A program made the position numbers and the translations under genes. A DNA stretch of 64,000 bases from Phoronis australis (lineage: Eukaryota; Phoronida; Phoronidae): the NCBI GenBank assembly GCA_002633005.1, contig NMRA01000325.1, forward strand, positions 103,290 through 167,289. The letters are read 5' to 3'. Every line of letters begins with the position of its first letter. The first letter of the stretch is position 1. Of the stretch, positions 13,173 through 27,300 are shown in pieces. The notes under the pieces are model-generated. The model was not told where the DNA came from, searched no databases, and was given only the letters and a program-made list of their open reading frames with translations.

Positions 13173-16100
13173 CTGGAATTGAAACATATTTCATTGATAC
13201 TAAGAATACACATAGGCGTAAGAGAGTTTACGTTAGTGGGGGTAAAACAAATGTGAGCGCAACCCTGCTCCTCGACTCCAGTTTTGCCTCCCAGTCCGCC
13301 ACCATCCCTAGGCCCGAACAGTGTTTCTACCCTCCATCCCCAATCGACCCCGCTTTACCTCTACCTGCTCCCTCCCCATCCGTCTAAACCAGATATGCCT
13401 ACGTCAACAGTCAGTTTTACCTCCGCCTCTTTTGATCGCTTCAGAAAGTTCGAGGGCAGGGGCATAAACTAATTTGACTTCGCCAAAACGTTCCCCATGT
13501 CGACCCAAAAATTTTAATTCCTACTTAGCGAAACTACTTCAAAAATCCCTTGGTCATCGCCAATTTTGCACCCTCCTTGCCATTGGCGGCGTGTGGACTT
13601 GGTGTTTGGGAAGCAAACGCTATGGAGGCAGCAGTCAGAGACTAGAGATAATATATGGGCAACCGAACTTCTAGTGGCTGCCCCCCCCCCCCNCCCCCCC
13701 CCGGGGAAGAGGGAAAATGATATTGAATTGTCCAAAGTTCACCATCCTACCTCGAAATTCACCGAAACATCATTTTCCTCGATGGTTATTCACATTGGCA
13801 AAATCCTCCAGTGAAGTTTTACTCCAATTTCAACTTGCATCAAAATTCACTGACATTCGGTCACTAGTTTGTAATACTAAAAAATTGTCAAGCTATCAAT
13901 TGATATTCGTACATACATAAATATGTGCAGGTTACCAGAAGAAACAACATAGACATGTTGGGTCGACGAAGGAGCACAGAGCCCGCATTTTGAGTTAACT
14001 ACCGGCTGTTATGTTGCAATACTTCTTTCAAATCCGCAATGCACGGCAAGGAATATTTAAGAAATTCCCACAGGGATGCACGCAGATGCATGTACTTGAT
14101 GAACAGACGGAAGAACATGAGAGACGGGGCATCCCACAAGAGGTTCGGGGGCTATAGTAGTTTTCAATAACTTCTATCTTTCGATTCCGATGTTTTATTT
14201 TTAGTACAGGCTCACGCTTGTGATTGCTTGGGATGTATGTCTTGACGCTACTGTGCTTCGTATGAGCATTTTCTGTATAAAACCTTTTCTACGGCTCCTC
14301 GGAATAGCTGAGAGTGCCGGATTTATAGGGGACGAGGCGACAATTGCCCAGGGCTGCCCTTCAAAGAGACGATCGAGTCTGAGAGAGTTCCCTTAATATG
14401 AAAGAAGTGTTGATCAAACACCATAATATGAACGGTGTTGTTCCAATACCCCATCCTGAAAGGATGCTTCATTTAAAAAAATGAAAAACAGACACATTTG
14501 ATTCCGTCATGGCGTCACCCCCCCCCCCCCCNATAGGGTCACCCCCTTCCATCATTGGACCAACTTCCTTAGATTGGAACGTGCACGCTATTTCCGCATC
14601 TCTGTGATGGCTTGGTCAAATTAGTTAGAAACACAAGAAATAGCGACGATGTGAATATGAAGTACGCTGGAAATTGCGAGATGCTTTTTAAAAACGAGTT
14701 TTGTGTCGAAAATGATCCGCCGTAAATGACTCAACCATGCTCAGTAAGTATCGTGACGTGGTGTTGGGTAATAGCACTGCATGATGCGAGCTATGTGAGC
14801 CCCCAAGGTACGTCATTAGAGCAAAGGTCACCTATTTGCAGAATTAATTATTTTCACATTTCTCATTGAATACAACTGCACTTTGTTTAGCGTAGATGAT
14901 GTTCAAATAGCATTGACGTTTAGTTCCTGCTTTAAATGAGCATAGTTAGGAGTATGCAAATACATTTTCAACATAAAAAGCTGTATGACAAAACAGGATT
15001 AGAGAGGAGTTTGGTTTCATGGGCCTCCTCCGTGAGAAAATGATTTAAATAAGAAAAACGAAAAGATTAAAAAACGGACGATCGCGGCTCAAATAAAAAA
15101 GTTCATGTTAATGCAACGTTACGTCTATTCAATAGACACCATCAGGATAATTATATACAAAGGACAGCAAGTGCCAACATGCAGCTCACGTAACATCCAT
15201 GAAGTGAAATAAGAGATATAGGGAATAATTAGTAGCTGGTCATCACCATAGTTGCAGGGTCACTGAGCTCTGCATGTTATTCAGAGAATCAGTGGCATGC
15301 TCGTCCTGAATGGCCAATGGCTCTTCAATGTACAGTAGTTCCTTTATAGGTTCTCTACAGATAATACTAACTGAATTTGCTTGGTGGTTGTTGCTAACAC
15401 AATGCCTATATGCGTTGCTTTTTTCTGAGGTGTGATGTTCTTTCAGCCTGTCACAGAGACGTCTGATATAGAATTCTTTACAGTTGTCAAATTCAACCTC
15501 ATAAACAACATTGCTATTGTTTAATAAAGGGATGGGTGACTTCAGTTTACACAGCATATTGGAAAGTTTACGAAGAGGTCTGAAAACTACTTGTGCGGCG
15601 ATCGTCCGTTTTTTAATCTTACTATGGCCAAAAATTAATGTAATTAAAAAAAGAAAAGGGTAGTCATGGATGTTATCAGGAAGAGATGGTATATAAATCA
15701 AAAGATATACAATACAAAAACGGAAAAGAGGGCGACAAATGAGTCAGTCTCCATTACACCTCGCCAGAGAGAGGAGAAATACAGCTTTGTATTCCCTAAA
15801 AATGTCTTTTTGAATTGGAATATATGAATCAATTTTCTCGGTAAAATTCTGTGCATATCAACTATTTTTGTCAGACTTTTATGACGCACGTGTTTATTAG
15901 AGCTCGTTTTCAGTTAAGTGTGGTTGATCCAAACAGCAAAACTTAAAAGTGGAGCCCCTTATCAAAAATGCCCTGGCCAGTGCCCACTAAGGAGGAATTC
16001 AGCACTGGTACGAGACAAATGCTCTCCAATCTGTTCTCTTTTCAATATGTGCCGTCCTAATCTCGACTATACCACTGCACGCGTCCCCTGAGCCTCGGCT

Positions 16101-16913
16101 ATTTCGGTCGCCACCAAGGTCTCACCCTCAAGTCTGCAAATTATTAGGGTAATATACAGTGCGCTCCTGCTTACTGCTGACGCTGCCTTCGGGGCAGAGG
16201 TGTTTGCCCCCTGCCCCTTCGCTTCCTACGCCTATGCTAAAGTTAAAAACTATAGTACGTGTCCTGTGCCTCGTCTAATTTTGAAACCTATGCCTCACCC
16301 AAAGGGAAGATGCATGACGGCGTTTTTCCGTTCAGTGACTTTACCGGACGAGCAGGGTTGTGAGCTTCTTTGTTTACTGCCAAGCACAGTCTTTTGTCTG
16401 GTATGACAACAGGCAGGCCAGTTATCTACCAGGCTTAGTACAGACCAAGTGTGAATACGGTCAAACCCAGAACGAATTGGTACATTCGGAAAGAATATAT
16501 TGTCGTAACTTCGGTTGTAGTTGCCCAATTTTGGCAATTCAAAAACTAAACATGATCATCATCTGATGAGAATTTCAAATATGTTATAAGTTATTTTTGA
16601 TTTTAGCAGCACAACCCAGTCAGGATAGACATGATCTTACTGGAGATTAAGGCAATTATCGAACAAGAATGGAGTTAACAAGTTGGGAGCAACGGGAAAA
16701 CGCCTGTGATGGTTTTGTGTCTACTGGAGCAGTTTCCAACCCTACTACATAAGGTAAGTGTCCCTGCACACGAGAGTCTACTCTTGTTGACCAAGCTTTG
16801 TGCCCCCACTGGTTGGAAGTGGTGGTGGTGGCGGTAGTAGCGGTGGTGGTGCCTGGTAGTGGTGGTGGTGGTGTGGGTGGTGGTGGTGGTGTGGGTGGTG
16901 GTGGTGGTGGTGG

Positions 16914-16945
<32 letters not shown>

Positions 16946-19900
16946 GTGTTTGCTGCGGCTGTGATGACAATGGTAGTTGTGATAGACTTGTTGCTGGTTC
17001 AGGTGGTCCTGATAGAGATGGTGCCCTGTGTTTATTAGTAGGACCGTAGCTCGACATTTTCGACCCGCCCTTGCCCCTTTACTACATGGCAGGTGTACTC
17101 TATTGTTCAGCTTTGAGCGCAATACAGAAACATATAAGCATTGTTGAGAATCAAATTTCTAGTACGCATGTGCATGTGTGCCTACACGGAATCTTTGCCC
17201 TTTATAAGTTAGTTTAAAAAGAGGTCCTTTAAAAACTAATTCTGGTACAGAATTTGACGAAGCTGATAAGAAATGACAAAAACAATCTTTCCTCGTCATG
17301 TCTGCTATACTATAGACTTTAGAATTACAAACTGGCAATAAATTCACTCAAAACGCCCATATCAGCGATGATTTTATCAGTTAAATTTATACTGAACCAT
17401 AGTTTAGCCCAAGAGCAGATATTAATCACAGCTAGATCACTTAATTCTACCTCAAACGAAATAATGGTTTGTGGTGTGAGTCACGTCAACTCTTACCATT
17501 AGTTTGGTCTGAGTTTGAAATCTGCAAGCGTGGCTCGTGAGTTAGGCTTTGAGACAGCACACGCACGTCATAGTTATGGTTAGTCAGAACACCACGAGTG
17601 CAAAATCTCAAACAAGAGTCAAGAGCTGATGTATCAGCTGGGTTAACGTAGGATACCGGTAGTCAACCATAATAAACAGGAAACTCCAGAAAAAAGTGAT
17701 ACATTTATCAAGATGATAGCGGTGCCATCACAAAACTAATATGCTACAGTTTATTTTTTGTTGTAATCCTGCCCATTAATGTTACCTGAGACTGCGATCT
17801 TCTATGAAGTGTTTGTTTGAATTCTAAGCGACCCAGTAGGAAATACATGACCGCGTTTTACAAGGGTTAGACTGCGTTATGACGCCATGGTAATTAAGGC
17901 GTATACCGCTTCGCACGCGCGTACCCAGCCTAAAATACAGGAGGGTCGAATTTTTCAGTAAGTGGGCCTTTAAAATTTACTGAAAAACTTGGACTAAAAA
18001 ACGGGGTACTACGTTCAGACATATAAATTGTGCATTCGCGCCGAATTCCTGTGGACTTTTGTCTCGTTTTTCGGACTTTTTGTTTCTCTGAGGTGGACCT
18101 TTTTGCCCACTTCGGCAAAAGGGGGGCCTCGTTTGAGCCCCTCCCCTCCAGGGGTGCGCGCACGCTTTGATCTAATCTGTTTACGTTCACCGCACCTACG
18201 CCGTAGAGATGTTCCTTAAAAGCTAAGTCAGCTGTAGTAACCAAAAGAGCATTTAGAGATCATTTTGGAATTGGCCGTAATGCGTTAGGCTAAAAACTTC
18301 AAAGAAGCTGTACTGACGTAACTAAAAGAAGACACCGACTGGAATATTCGAAACTGTTCAATTGCCAGAAAACATTTAATATTCATTTATGCAGTCGCCA
18401 AGACGTTAGGCCTGCAACCCTGTGATTGCCTTGGGAGTTTTGGTCGATATTTTAGAAGAATATTGCATTAAAATCTTAAATTTCCCGCGTACAAAATGGC
18501 AATAGCCCAGTAACTACACGACGACGACTAGAAAAACAGAGTGCTGTGACGGAATCCTTAAAGAAGAATGCCAGCCAAAAAACGACCTATTTTGTATCAA
18601 ATTAGATCGAGTAGTTCCACTCGAAACAGCAAATACAGCTCTTTTACCTGACACCAGACGGCAGACGGAGGTGTTGAAATTAACCAATGACGTCAGAGCT
18701 TCGAATGCAGTCTGTTCAGCAGTTCACAACAGGCTTACTGGTGTCGCTTGACTTCATCGTTTTACACCAATGAATCATCAAACTTCGATGTGAGACCCTT
18801 ACAAACATATCAAGTTATTGAAAAAACGTGCTATATTTCGCTGTTACGGATTTTTAGGTATTAACGTGCCGTACCGTAGGCCAACTAATCAAGGTCGTTC
18901 GCGGGTGTTTGGGGTCTGTTCGGTGATAAATTCAAGTTATTCGACCGTGAAATACAGACAGGAGAACATAACTGGGTGCTGTAATTTTAGACTTGCGATT
19001 TTTTCAGTTCTAAATTCACAAAACGCTTGCTATCCCGGCCAGTGGCTCCGAACCCGAAGAGGCCCATCGCGGCCGAACTGAAGACATAACGAACATAAAC
19101 CAGCCAAAGTTGGAAACTAAACATCCAGTCATGAAAAGACTATACTGGTAAGCCAAAGAAAAACTGTGCACGCGGATTATTTTGGTGAATTAGCTTCAAA
19201 ACTGCAAATCTACTTACTAGCTCGTCGGGGGCCGCGTTCGAAGTAAGGCTACCCTTCTACAGAAACGTCAGGGCAAAAGTTGTACAGTAACAATGATTCG
19301 AATAATGCATGTCAATATCTAAATAAATATTCCCCTAATATCTGACCATAGGATATAAAGTCGAGTTATTGTTTCACAACAGCTTTCTGTCAGCAAGCAC
19401 TGAATTAGCACGCGCTCACACGGTCTCGGTGCCCAGTCAATTACTTTATTACTGGCTTCTCAAAACATTTACACTAACGAGCACTCCAAGGCATTACGAG
19501 ACAGTCGTTGTTTCAGATTTATGTAAGCATTGGTTAGGGTGACAATAATTCATTTTGAAACAAAACGCATAATATAAACGTCAAGGTGGCAACTCACAAT
19601 CCCGACTTAGATGAGTGCTCATCCGACGAAGACTTCACGGGTCGATCGTTAGATATTCACAGGAATACACTGATCAAGAAATAATAGAGAGGCTCCGTGA
19701 ACGTGCACAGACAATGGAACATATGGATAGTTCCGAAAACCGTTTAAATGATTTGCTATGGTGTCAACGAGCTAACTGCCTGCACGATAACGGGAACGAC
19801 TGACGCTTGCGTTTGCTGCCACGAAATTCCGCAAGTGAAACGCCTACTTGGAGAAGAGCAAATGTGTCTCACGGACCATCCTGATTTTGCACCGCATCTT

Positions 19901-21248
19901 AAAAGAGGTGTGCTTACCACATTTTAGGGATGAGAAAAAAACTGGCGGAAACATTCTTCAGCCACAGGACCAAACAGAACCCTCACGAACGAGTCAGTCA
20001 TCAAACATCCGGTTAATATAAAACGTTATATTCTTACGCCTTGAATTAATTGTAATTGTTTATGTTTTCATGGCCAACTACAATTCTCCATTATCAAAAA
20101 CTGGTCAACAACCGATCCGACGAAATGCAGGCCACTGATAGACACGGAGAAGTTTCACGGCCTCATACTTGGTATTAACGGCGTACTTTTCATTTTTCAC
20201 TACCGCGAGCCACTTCCGAAGCATTATGGGCTCTCGAGGAAATCGAAAAAACGACATAACCGCATTCCTCGGAGCTTCATAATTCGCACAAGCGGGAACG
20301 ATGCACCACACCATAGCGGAACTCACTCTGCCGAAGAACCACTGACGTCGCTGTGTCGCTTCTCACCTTCCTCACAGGTTGAACGCGACACCTCTCGGCG
20401 AGGTAAGATCGACTGTACACGAGGTAATTTGGATATACACCGATTAAGACGGTAAAAAAGACTAACTAAATCGTGTGCCATTTTCCTTTAAAAACATTCC
20501 TGAAGATGGCCTGATCAGTGACGAAGCTCATTTCCACCATATTGTTGTGAAGCCGTATTTATGGAGGAAGAAGGTATCAGCGTTCTATTGTCACATAAGA
20601 GAACCAATGAAGCTTCGCAAGACATGTTTCCGGCCGCCTCATGTCACGAAGAAATGGCAATTTTGAGTGGCCACCATGTTCTTCAAATGTCGGCCCTTGT
20701 CGCTATTTCATATGGAGCTGTCTACGCAAAAACAGTCGGCGAACAGAAGTCGGCAATTGCGTGTGATCAATACCACAAGAGATGACGCGCCGGCTTATGG
20801 TTAACTTCCGAAATCACATGTACGGTCATGTGTAGCCAGTAGAGGACACCACTTGAGTGGAGTGAATTTTAAAATAACTTAGAACACAACACAATTAATA
20901 TTCTAGTTTGCACACCAACTGTACTGTCCTTTATTTCGTCACAAAATATGTTTTACCGGGACCTTCTGAAGTTATGCCATCAGTAAAAGCTATACTTGAT
21001 TACACTGAAAAAATGCGTTTTGAAACTCTCCCATCGGAAACGCGCGTATTAAAGGTGTTCTGAAATCTGATAGTGACAAAAAGCTTGTAATGATTGGCTT
21101 TGAAGAATATTTCTTATCGCGCCTAAATAGAGGAACTAGTGCCCAAGTTTAAAATTCCTTAGATTATTTTACCGCAGCCTGTATCCCACACAACCTACCC
21201 TAAAACTATTTGCATTAGTGCAATTTAACCCAATTTTAAGTGAAGTGT

Positions 21249-21324
<76 letters not shown>

Positions 21325-24300
21325 GGGTAAGGCGAGAGCAGTCGCTCTGTGGAAGACAATGAACAGCTGATGCGAATACGGCACAACAAGAACACCTGTT
21401 TGTTATGTAACCGCAGCTAATAATTACTTCCGCCTTGCCCCAGGTTTGCGGCAAAGTGGCGCAAGTTAACCTAGAATAAGTTACCGATCAAGTGGGGAAA
21501 GTTGCACGCTAGTTTAAATAGCGTCCACACATCCTCCAAACCAAGCAACAACTCGTTCCAGGAGTAACTTGTTCTGGGTAAATCCTATGTGGGTGGCACT
21601 TAAAAAGGTAAGCGGCGGGTGTACGAGTGCCCGGCTGTTCTACTTTGGTCATAGGTCGCAAAAATCGGGTATTACGTAATCGTTAAGAACAGTTTCAAAT
21701 TCTTCACCAGTACTTAACGAATATAAGTTGCAGTTGATTACGCAAAACACATGAGACCTCACCATAAGGGGTTGGAAGGTCTACAGTCCCCCCACTTTTT
21801 CAGCGCTGCCCCGCCCATGGTGTACAGGCGCCGCACCACAGGGGGCGGGGGCTGGGGGGGGGGGGGCTTTAGCCCCCACTTTTTTCAGTGCTGCGCCGCG
21901 GGCCATGTCAACGCCAGATGCTCTGGATCTGTTCAAGCGCAACAGAGCAACTCACACGCAAAGCACGGCTATGCGGGAAAGAAAAAGGTCGCAGCCATGA
22001 TTTTTGTAAAAACATACAACCGCAGTTACCATCACTTGGCTTATGTGGTACGTACGCTCGAATACTAATGAATAATTTGATACTGTTCTTTGTGATCATG
22101 GGAAACCCGGTTGACTCCACCGATTAAGGCAAAGTACAGTCAGTCTCTATTCAGTCTGTTCGTTAGACGCGCTACAGTGTCGTGCGCTTGTTAACGAATA
22201 GGGCCTTTTTTCTAGGCGGTGTCGCTGCTGTACTAGTGGTGATTGAATTGCGCATGCGTCTCTGCCTGCATGTAAACACGCTGGTTCCGTGCGTGTCGCT
22301 AGGTGGTCGGTAGCCAGCACGCAGGTATCACTTAATTTTCCTCGGGAATTTTTTACACCGGCGTTTCTGATTGGCTAGTCGAATTCTCAACAGGCAGTGC
22401 TTTACGCAAACTAACTGGCATGACTGATGCACTGAAGTGTAAATGTGGTCTGCTGTACAGACAAATCGGTGATTAAAATTTATGTTCAGGAAATATAAGT
22501 CCTAGAAATTGTGGTTGTGCCTTTTCGGAGTGCATCTTTCTACTGTCGATGAGTTTTGTTTACGATACTGTCCTGCATTCATACAGTGTGAATAACACAT
22601 CGTTAAATCGGCCAGCTATTTCATTGTACATGTATGTGCTTTAAGCACGCGTCTATTAAACATATCACTGCAGAAACAAAAGAGTTGCTGCGACGCCACT
22701 TGCATGACAAGGCTAAAAATCGTTCACAGTCCGTCATTTTTTCACGGTGTTGTAAAGCTAACCAATGACTGCTGAGGTCACATCTACCAATGTTAAAGCG
22801 CGTGTCACTGCGTGATACCTGCGTGCTGACTAGGCACGTAGGGAACGAGCGAGGCATGTAAACAGCTGGTAAAAAGACGGGATTGTTATCGAAATACGTC
22901 GTCGCGCTAAGCCTTATTATTGCTATTTTCCCTGGTGCAAATATTCGACAGGTGGTCACAAATTCCCAAAAGACCTGAGGTTACTACAGGCGTGGAGAAT
23001 TGGGGTCAAATGGGTCAACCAAGTGACAAAAAGTGTGTGGATGCCGAAGCCTCACGCCCTGCGTGTGGTATTTCACCATGTATTAAAGGACTCGCGAAAT
23101 CGCGGCTGCTTAATCTGTCACCACTAGTACACGCGCGCCCTCTAGTAATGTAAATATTGTCGAATAGCCCCATTAATTACGTCTCCAAGAGAGCTCCTAT
23201 TAAATTATTCGCACCTCTACTCCGCTCCACAGGGAGAAAATGTTTTAGTTGAGTAATACAATTAGGTCTGACCGAAAATGATAGTTATGCAGAAACAGGT
23301 GACAAAATCAGTTTTGGGTGAAATTACGAAAACCAAGGTTTAATATCCTTTAAATACAGCATCAAAGTTTCTGCATACATTTATCTGCCTCTATAAATAC
23401 TGATATTTAAAAAACAAAAAAGTTTTGTTCGAACATCTTTACCGTAAAAAATCATTGTATGTATAACTGACCTCTTCAACTGGCTTTAACTTTTGCCTTT
23501 TGTAATGATCACGTTTCAAGTTGTCATTTCTGAAACCATTCCCTCTGTACATGTCTCGCTTTGAAAACGGTCCTTCATTCTTCTTCATCGACGAGACATC
23601 TTTTTGGCAAGCACAATTTTTCATTTTTTTCTGAAAACAACTTTTTCCTATGTAGCTAACTGCGGCATATTCCAAAAGCGATGCAAACACCATGATGAAA
23701 CATACGACAAGGTATATGTCGATGCTTTTCAGGTACGAGATTTTCGGCAGGGAAGAGTTTGTGTTCGATATTAGAGTTGTTATTGTCAAGATGGCTGTTA
23801 TCCCGAGGGCGACACGTGCCGGAACTGCGTCACGACTGAGCCAGAACGAGACCCAAGACACGAGGACGATTAGATTAGTTGGAAGGTAGATCTGGACGAC
23901 GTACCAACCTAAGCTTCGTGCGAAGTAGAATTCACAGGATAGGCGAGAATAGTTCCCTGAAAAAGATACAACAATCTAATAATATCTGAACTTTGCTTGC
24001 AGTCCTCAACGAAAATAAATCTCAATTAAGAGTAGAGTTCCAGTAGTCTTCTGTGTGTGCCGTAGCCGGATGGTATGATCACGCTCATTCGATACAGTTC
24101 TGGTTCTGTAGATATAAAACACTCGCGAGAAAACCATACTACGATCACGTGCTTCGCCTGAAATGCGTGTCGATATTTCGCGAAGGCTCGAGTGAGCTTC
24201 AGTGCATTTTCGTGAGATTACTGCTTCTCATCATTGCCGGTTATGAAATTCAACAATCTCCATATGAGGTAAAAATGCGGTGAAAAAAGATTTGCTTGTT

Positions 24301-27300
24301 TGAGTTCAATACCTAGTATTAGCAGTGACCTAGAGTAATTAACCCACCTGTGCTTAGTTCGATAATTTTCTCCACTTCTCTTATCGCCACTATTCTATAT
24401 TGGGAAAGTTGCACTTGGTCTGAAATCTTTACAATAGTATCATTACCCTGTTTCATCCAATTGTATATTATTTCCTTGGCCGAATATCCATCTGAAAGTA
24501 GGAAAGACATTAACGTAATTAAAGTCTCATGCAGCGCTAATTAGGTCAAGCGGAAATCCCAAATTTCAAACTGACCTAAGTCACGTTAGCGGCATATTAA
24601 TCTCCTCGCTGAACTATAAGTGAACTTCATTCAATCCCTGTTGTTATCGTAATTAGGAAAACTCGAATTAAATCACAACTTTCTATTCCCAAGATATCAG
24701 TCGGTATATTCACGTCGTGTAAGACGCGTACCGGCAAAAACCACCGTTAAGTCACATGGGAATATTAGCAGACTTACAACTTTCGATTTCAAGTGTGCAG
24801 CACTGTGTATCCATCGGGAAGAATGTCAGGTCAAGGTAACAAAACGCTGTCACCGTAAGTCTGAAATATCATAAGGTCGAAAGAAAACGTCATGTGATGG
24901 TTTTCGAAGCGTCTATGACTCGCCCGAGAAAGAAAACACCAATGAATCACCGCTCCATTGCATGTCCATGGCGGGCCAGGTAATGCAACAGGTGGGTGAG
25001 GCGTTGGTGATTAGCGGACCTGTCTTTGCCCCTTTTCAGTCCGCTGATTTTTATTGACTGCTGTAAATTTGGACAAAGTTAAAGAATTCCCTTTCAGACT
25101 CCGAAATACAAATATTATATGTTATATTGTTTAGTTTGCCCTGACATCCGGGCTTTGGCCGTAATGGAAAAGCCCGACTGTGTCACATATGACCTAAGCA
25201 ATTTTGTTACACATCGAAACGAGTAAAAATACCGTTTAAACAGCGGCTCGTGAGAGTTATTCACTTTGAATATTGCAAGAATTTCTGGAAAAATTGTCGG
25301 ATTCACTATTTTTGAAAAAGAGACGTGCACATGCGCTCAAAGAAGTCGGACTCGGTGTCTGCTACTTGAAATCGCCCTTGTTTTGGCTACATCAAGGGTC
25401 AAAGGTCACATTCTCTATATTAAGGGAAATGTGATACGTAAAAGTCTTGTCATACCAAATAAGGAGACGTTCTTTGCCTTGTGGGAGAAAAATCGATGAA
25501 GTGACGAGCACTTAACAGGGTTTTTTTAAATTGAAATCAAAGACATCAACGGAAATTCAAAACCTTTACAAAAAACCGTGACAATACCTGGTGAATTATT
25601 TGACTTCTGTTTCAGTGGCAGGGGACTACTTTGAATAATGCAATTTATACTGTTTTTTCACTTTCTATGCCACTGTAAGACATTCAACACTGGATGTCCA
25701 AAGGCTCCACTGAGTCGTATTACCTAAATATCGCCCAATACAATAAGATTCTTTGACGAATTACCTCATACTAAATAAGACGGTGCCGTCACTGCCAATG
25801 CGGATGAACGCGTTTTTAACGGTTGTGAGGTGAGTTTTTGAACTTTTGGCGTTGGTGAAGAACGTATCCGGCCACCAGATGGAGTCTAAGACCTCGTTTG
25901 ATATGGTCACTTGGTCTTCGATTCCTTTGAACTGTAGTCGTGGGTCTTCCCAAACTTGACGCAGGTAAAAGTCAACAGTGTAATCCTTAAACATGAGCAA
26001 TTATATTAACAAGGGCATTATTTTCTCGTAAATAAGGCACGCCTAAAATGGTATATTTTTGTGAACTCAGAGTCCATTCAGATAATCTGCCAAAAGAGTG
26101 AAAAGTAGTAACCTATTACATGCGCGCATCCAGCCTAAAATATAAGGGAGCTCGAATTTGTCGGTGTGCGGACCTTTTACTGAAAAAATCAACGAGGACT
26201 CAACCCAGGTAACTTGCTCGTATTATTTCGTTCGTTTTTAATTACTGTCCTACAATCGGGTGCTATTTATTTGATGATAAAGATGATGCGATGACCACAA
26301 CAATGATGTCAAGGACGAAGACATTAACAATATCGACTGATGCTCAGTAAGCAAGTGAAGAACGATGACTGAGGGCAGTCAAACTTGAAACTCTATAATT
26401 TGATTGACATTCGAGATCTCTTATATCAATAATCATTCTTTTCATTGGTTGGAATTTTGGGCAATAAGACACTGCGGAGTTGAACTCACTGTGCATGTAA
26501 ATTACTAAACAAAGTATTCGTTTCCTTAGTCTAATTACAATACACAGGCAAGTTCAACTTCTTAGCACTCCCCAGCGGTTACAACTTCCACATAAGTTTT
26601 TCCCTTAACACCATCTCCATGTCCCTATCACTAACTTCTCAGAGCAATGCATAGAAAGTATGCCGATGTCTTGTGAAAAGGACAGGTCTACCGATTAACT
26701 CAGTAGCTCATGCCCGATTTTAAACCCCAGTCTTATTTCACCCTCTTTCCGTTTAAGCCCGTCATGGGCAAATCCCATCGATACTAGGTAGATTACGATA
26801 ATTTCTAAAAATGCCAATGAGATGACGAGTGCATTAGTTCCATGGAGACACCTAATAAAAGCACTCATCTTCTTAATTTGCTGACTGTATTTGAAACCGC
26901 TAGTCACTGCAAAAACCCTAAAGGAACTGCTCAGACATGCACGCAATGCTTACTGGGGATAAGCAATGCCTGTGGCAAAAGACGTACCCGGATGCGCGAT
27001 AGTAAATCCCACACAGGCGGAGGTTACAACGTCAAATTGGTTTCAACAAAAACAATAAACACGGGTATGCTAATTTTGTACCATGTTATATTGGCTACCG
27101 TTATATTGCAGCGTAGGTGTAGTGAAATGTACTCCTACAGTGCTATCGACTGCAATATACTGTACTGAAATATACTGGTAACCTAATAACTACGAATCTG
27201 CCGTGTTCGGTGACGACACTTCGACAACTTTTTCACTCCAAGCAATAAAAGTACGTGCTATGGGTAATTGTAGATAACGTTGTTTTGGGCGTCTGTCGAG

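Noticed and set aside
16295-16537. 80-codon minus-strand frame similar to the start of the 49250 frame
   Set aside because: The similarity reflects a shared MITE, not a shared gene. Neither copy has start or splice context.
16656-17122. Overlapping long frames rich in Pro/Ala and Gln/His on the minus strand, Gly-rich on the plus strand
   Set aside because: They are produced by a GGT/GCT triplet repeat and run into a MITE end. No splice signals or domain support a protein.
21169-21454. Cys-Val repeat frames
   Set aside because: Pure translation of the CA microsatellite.
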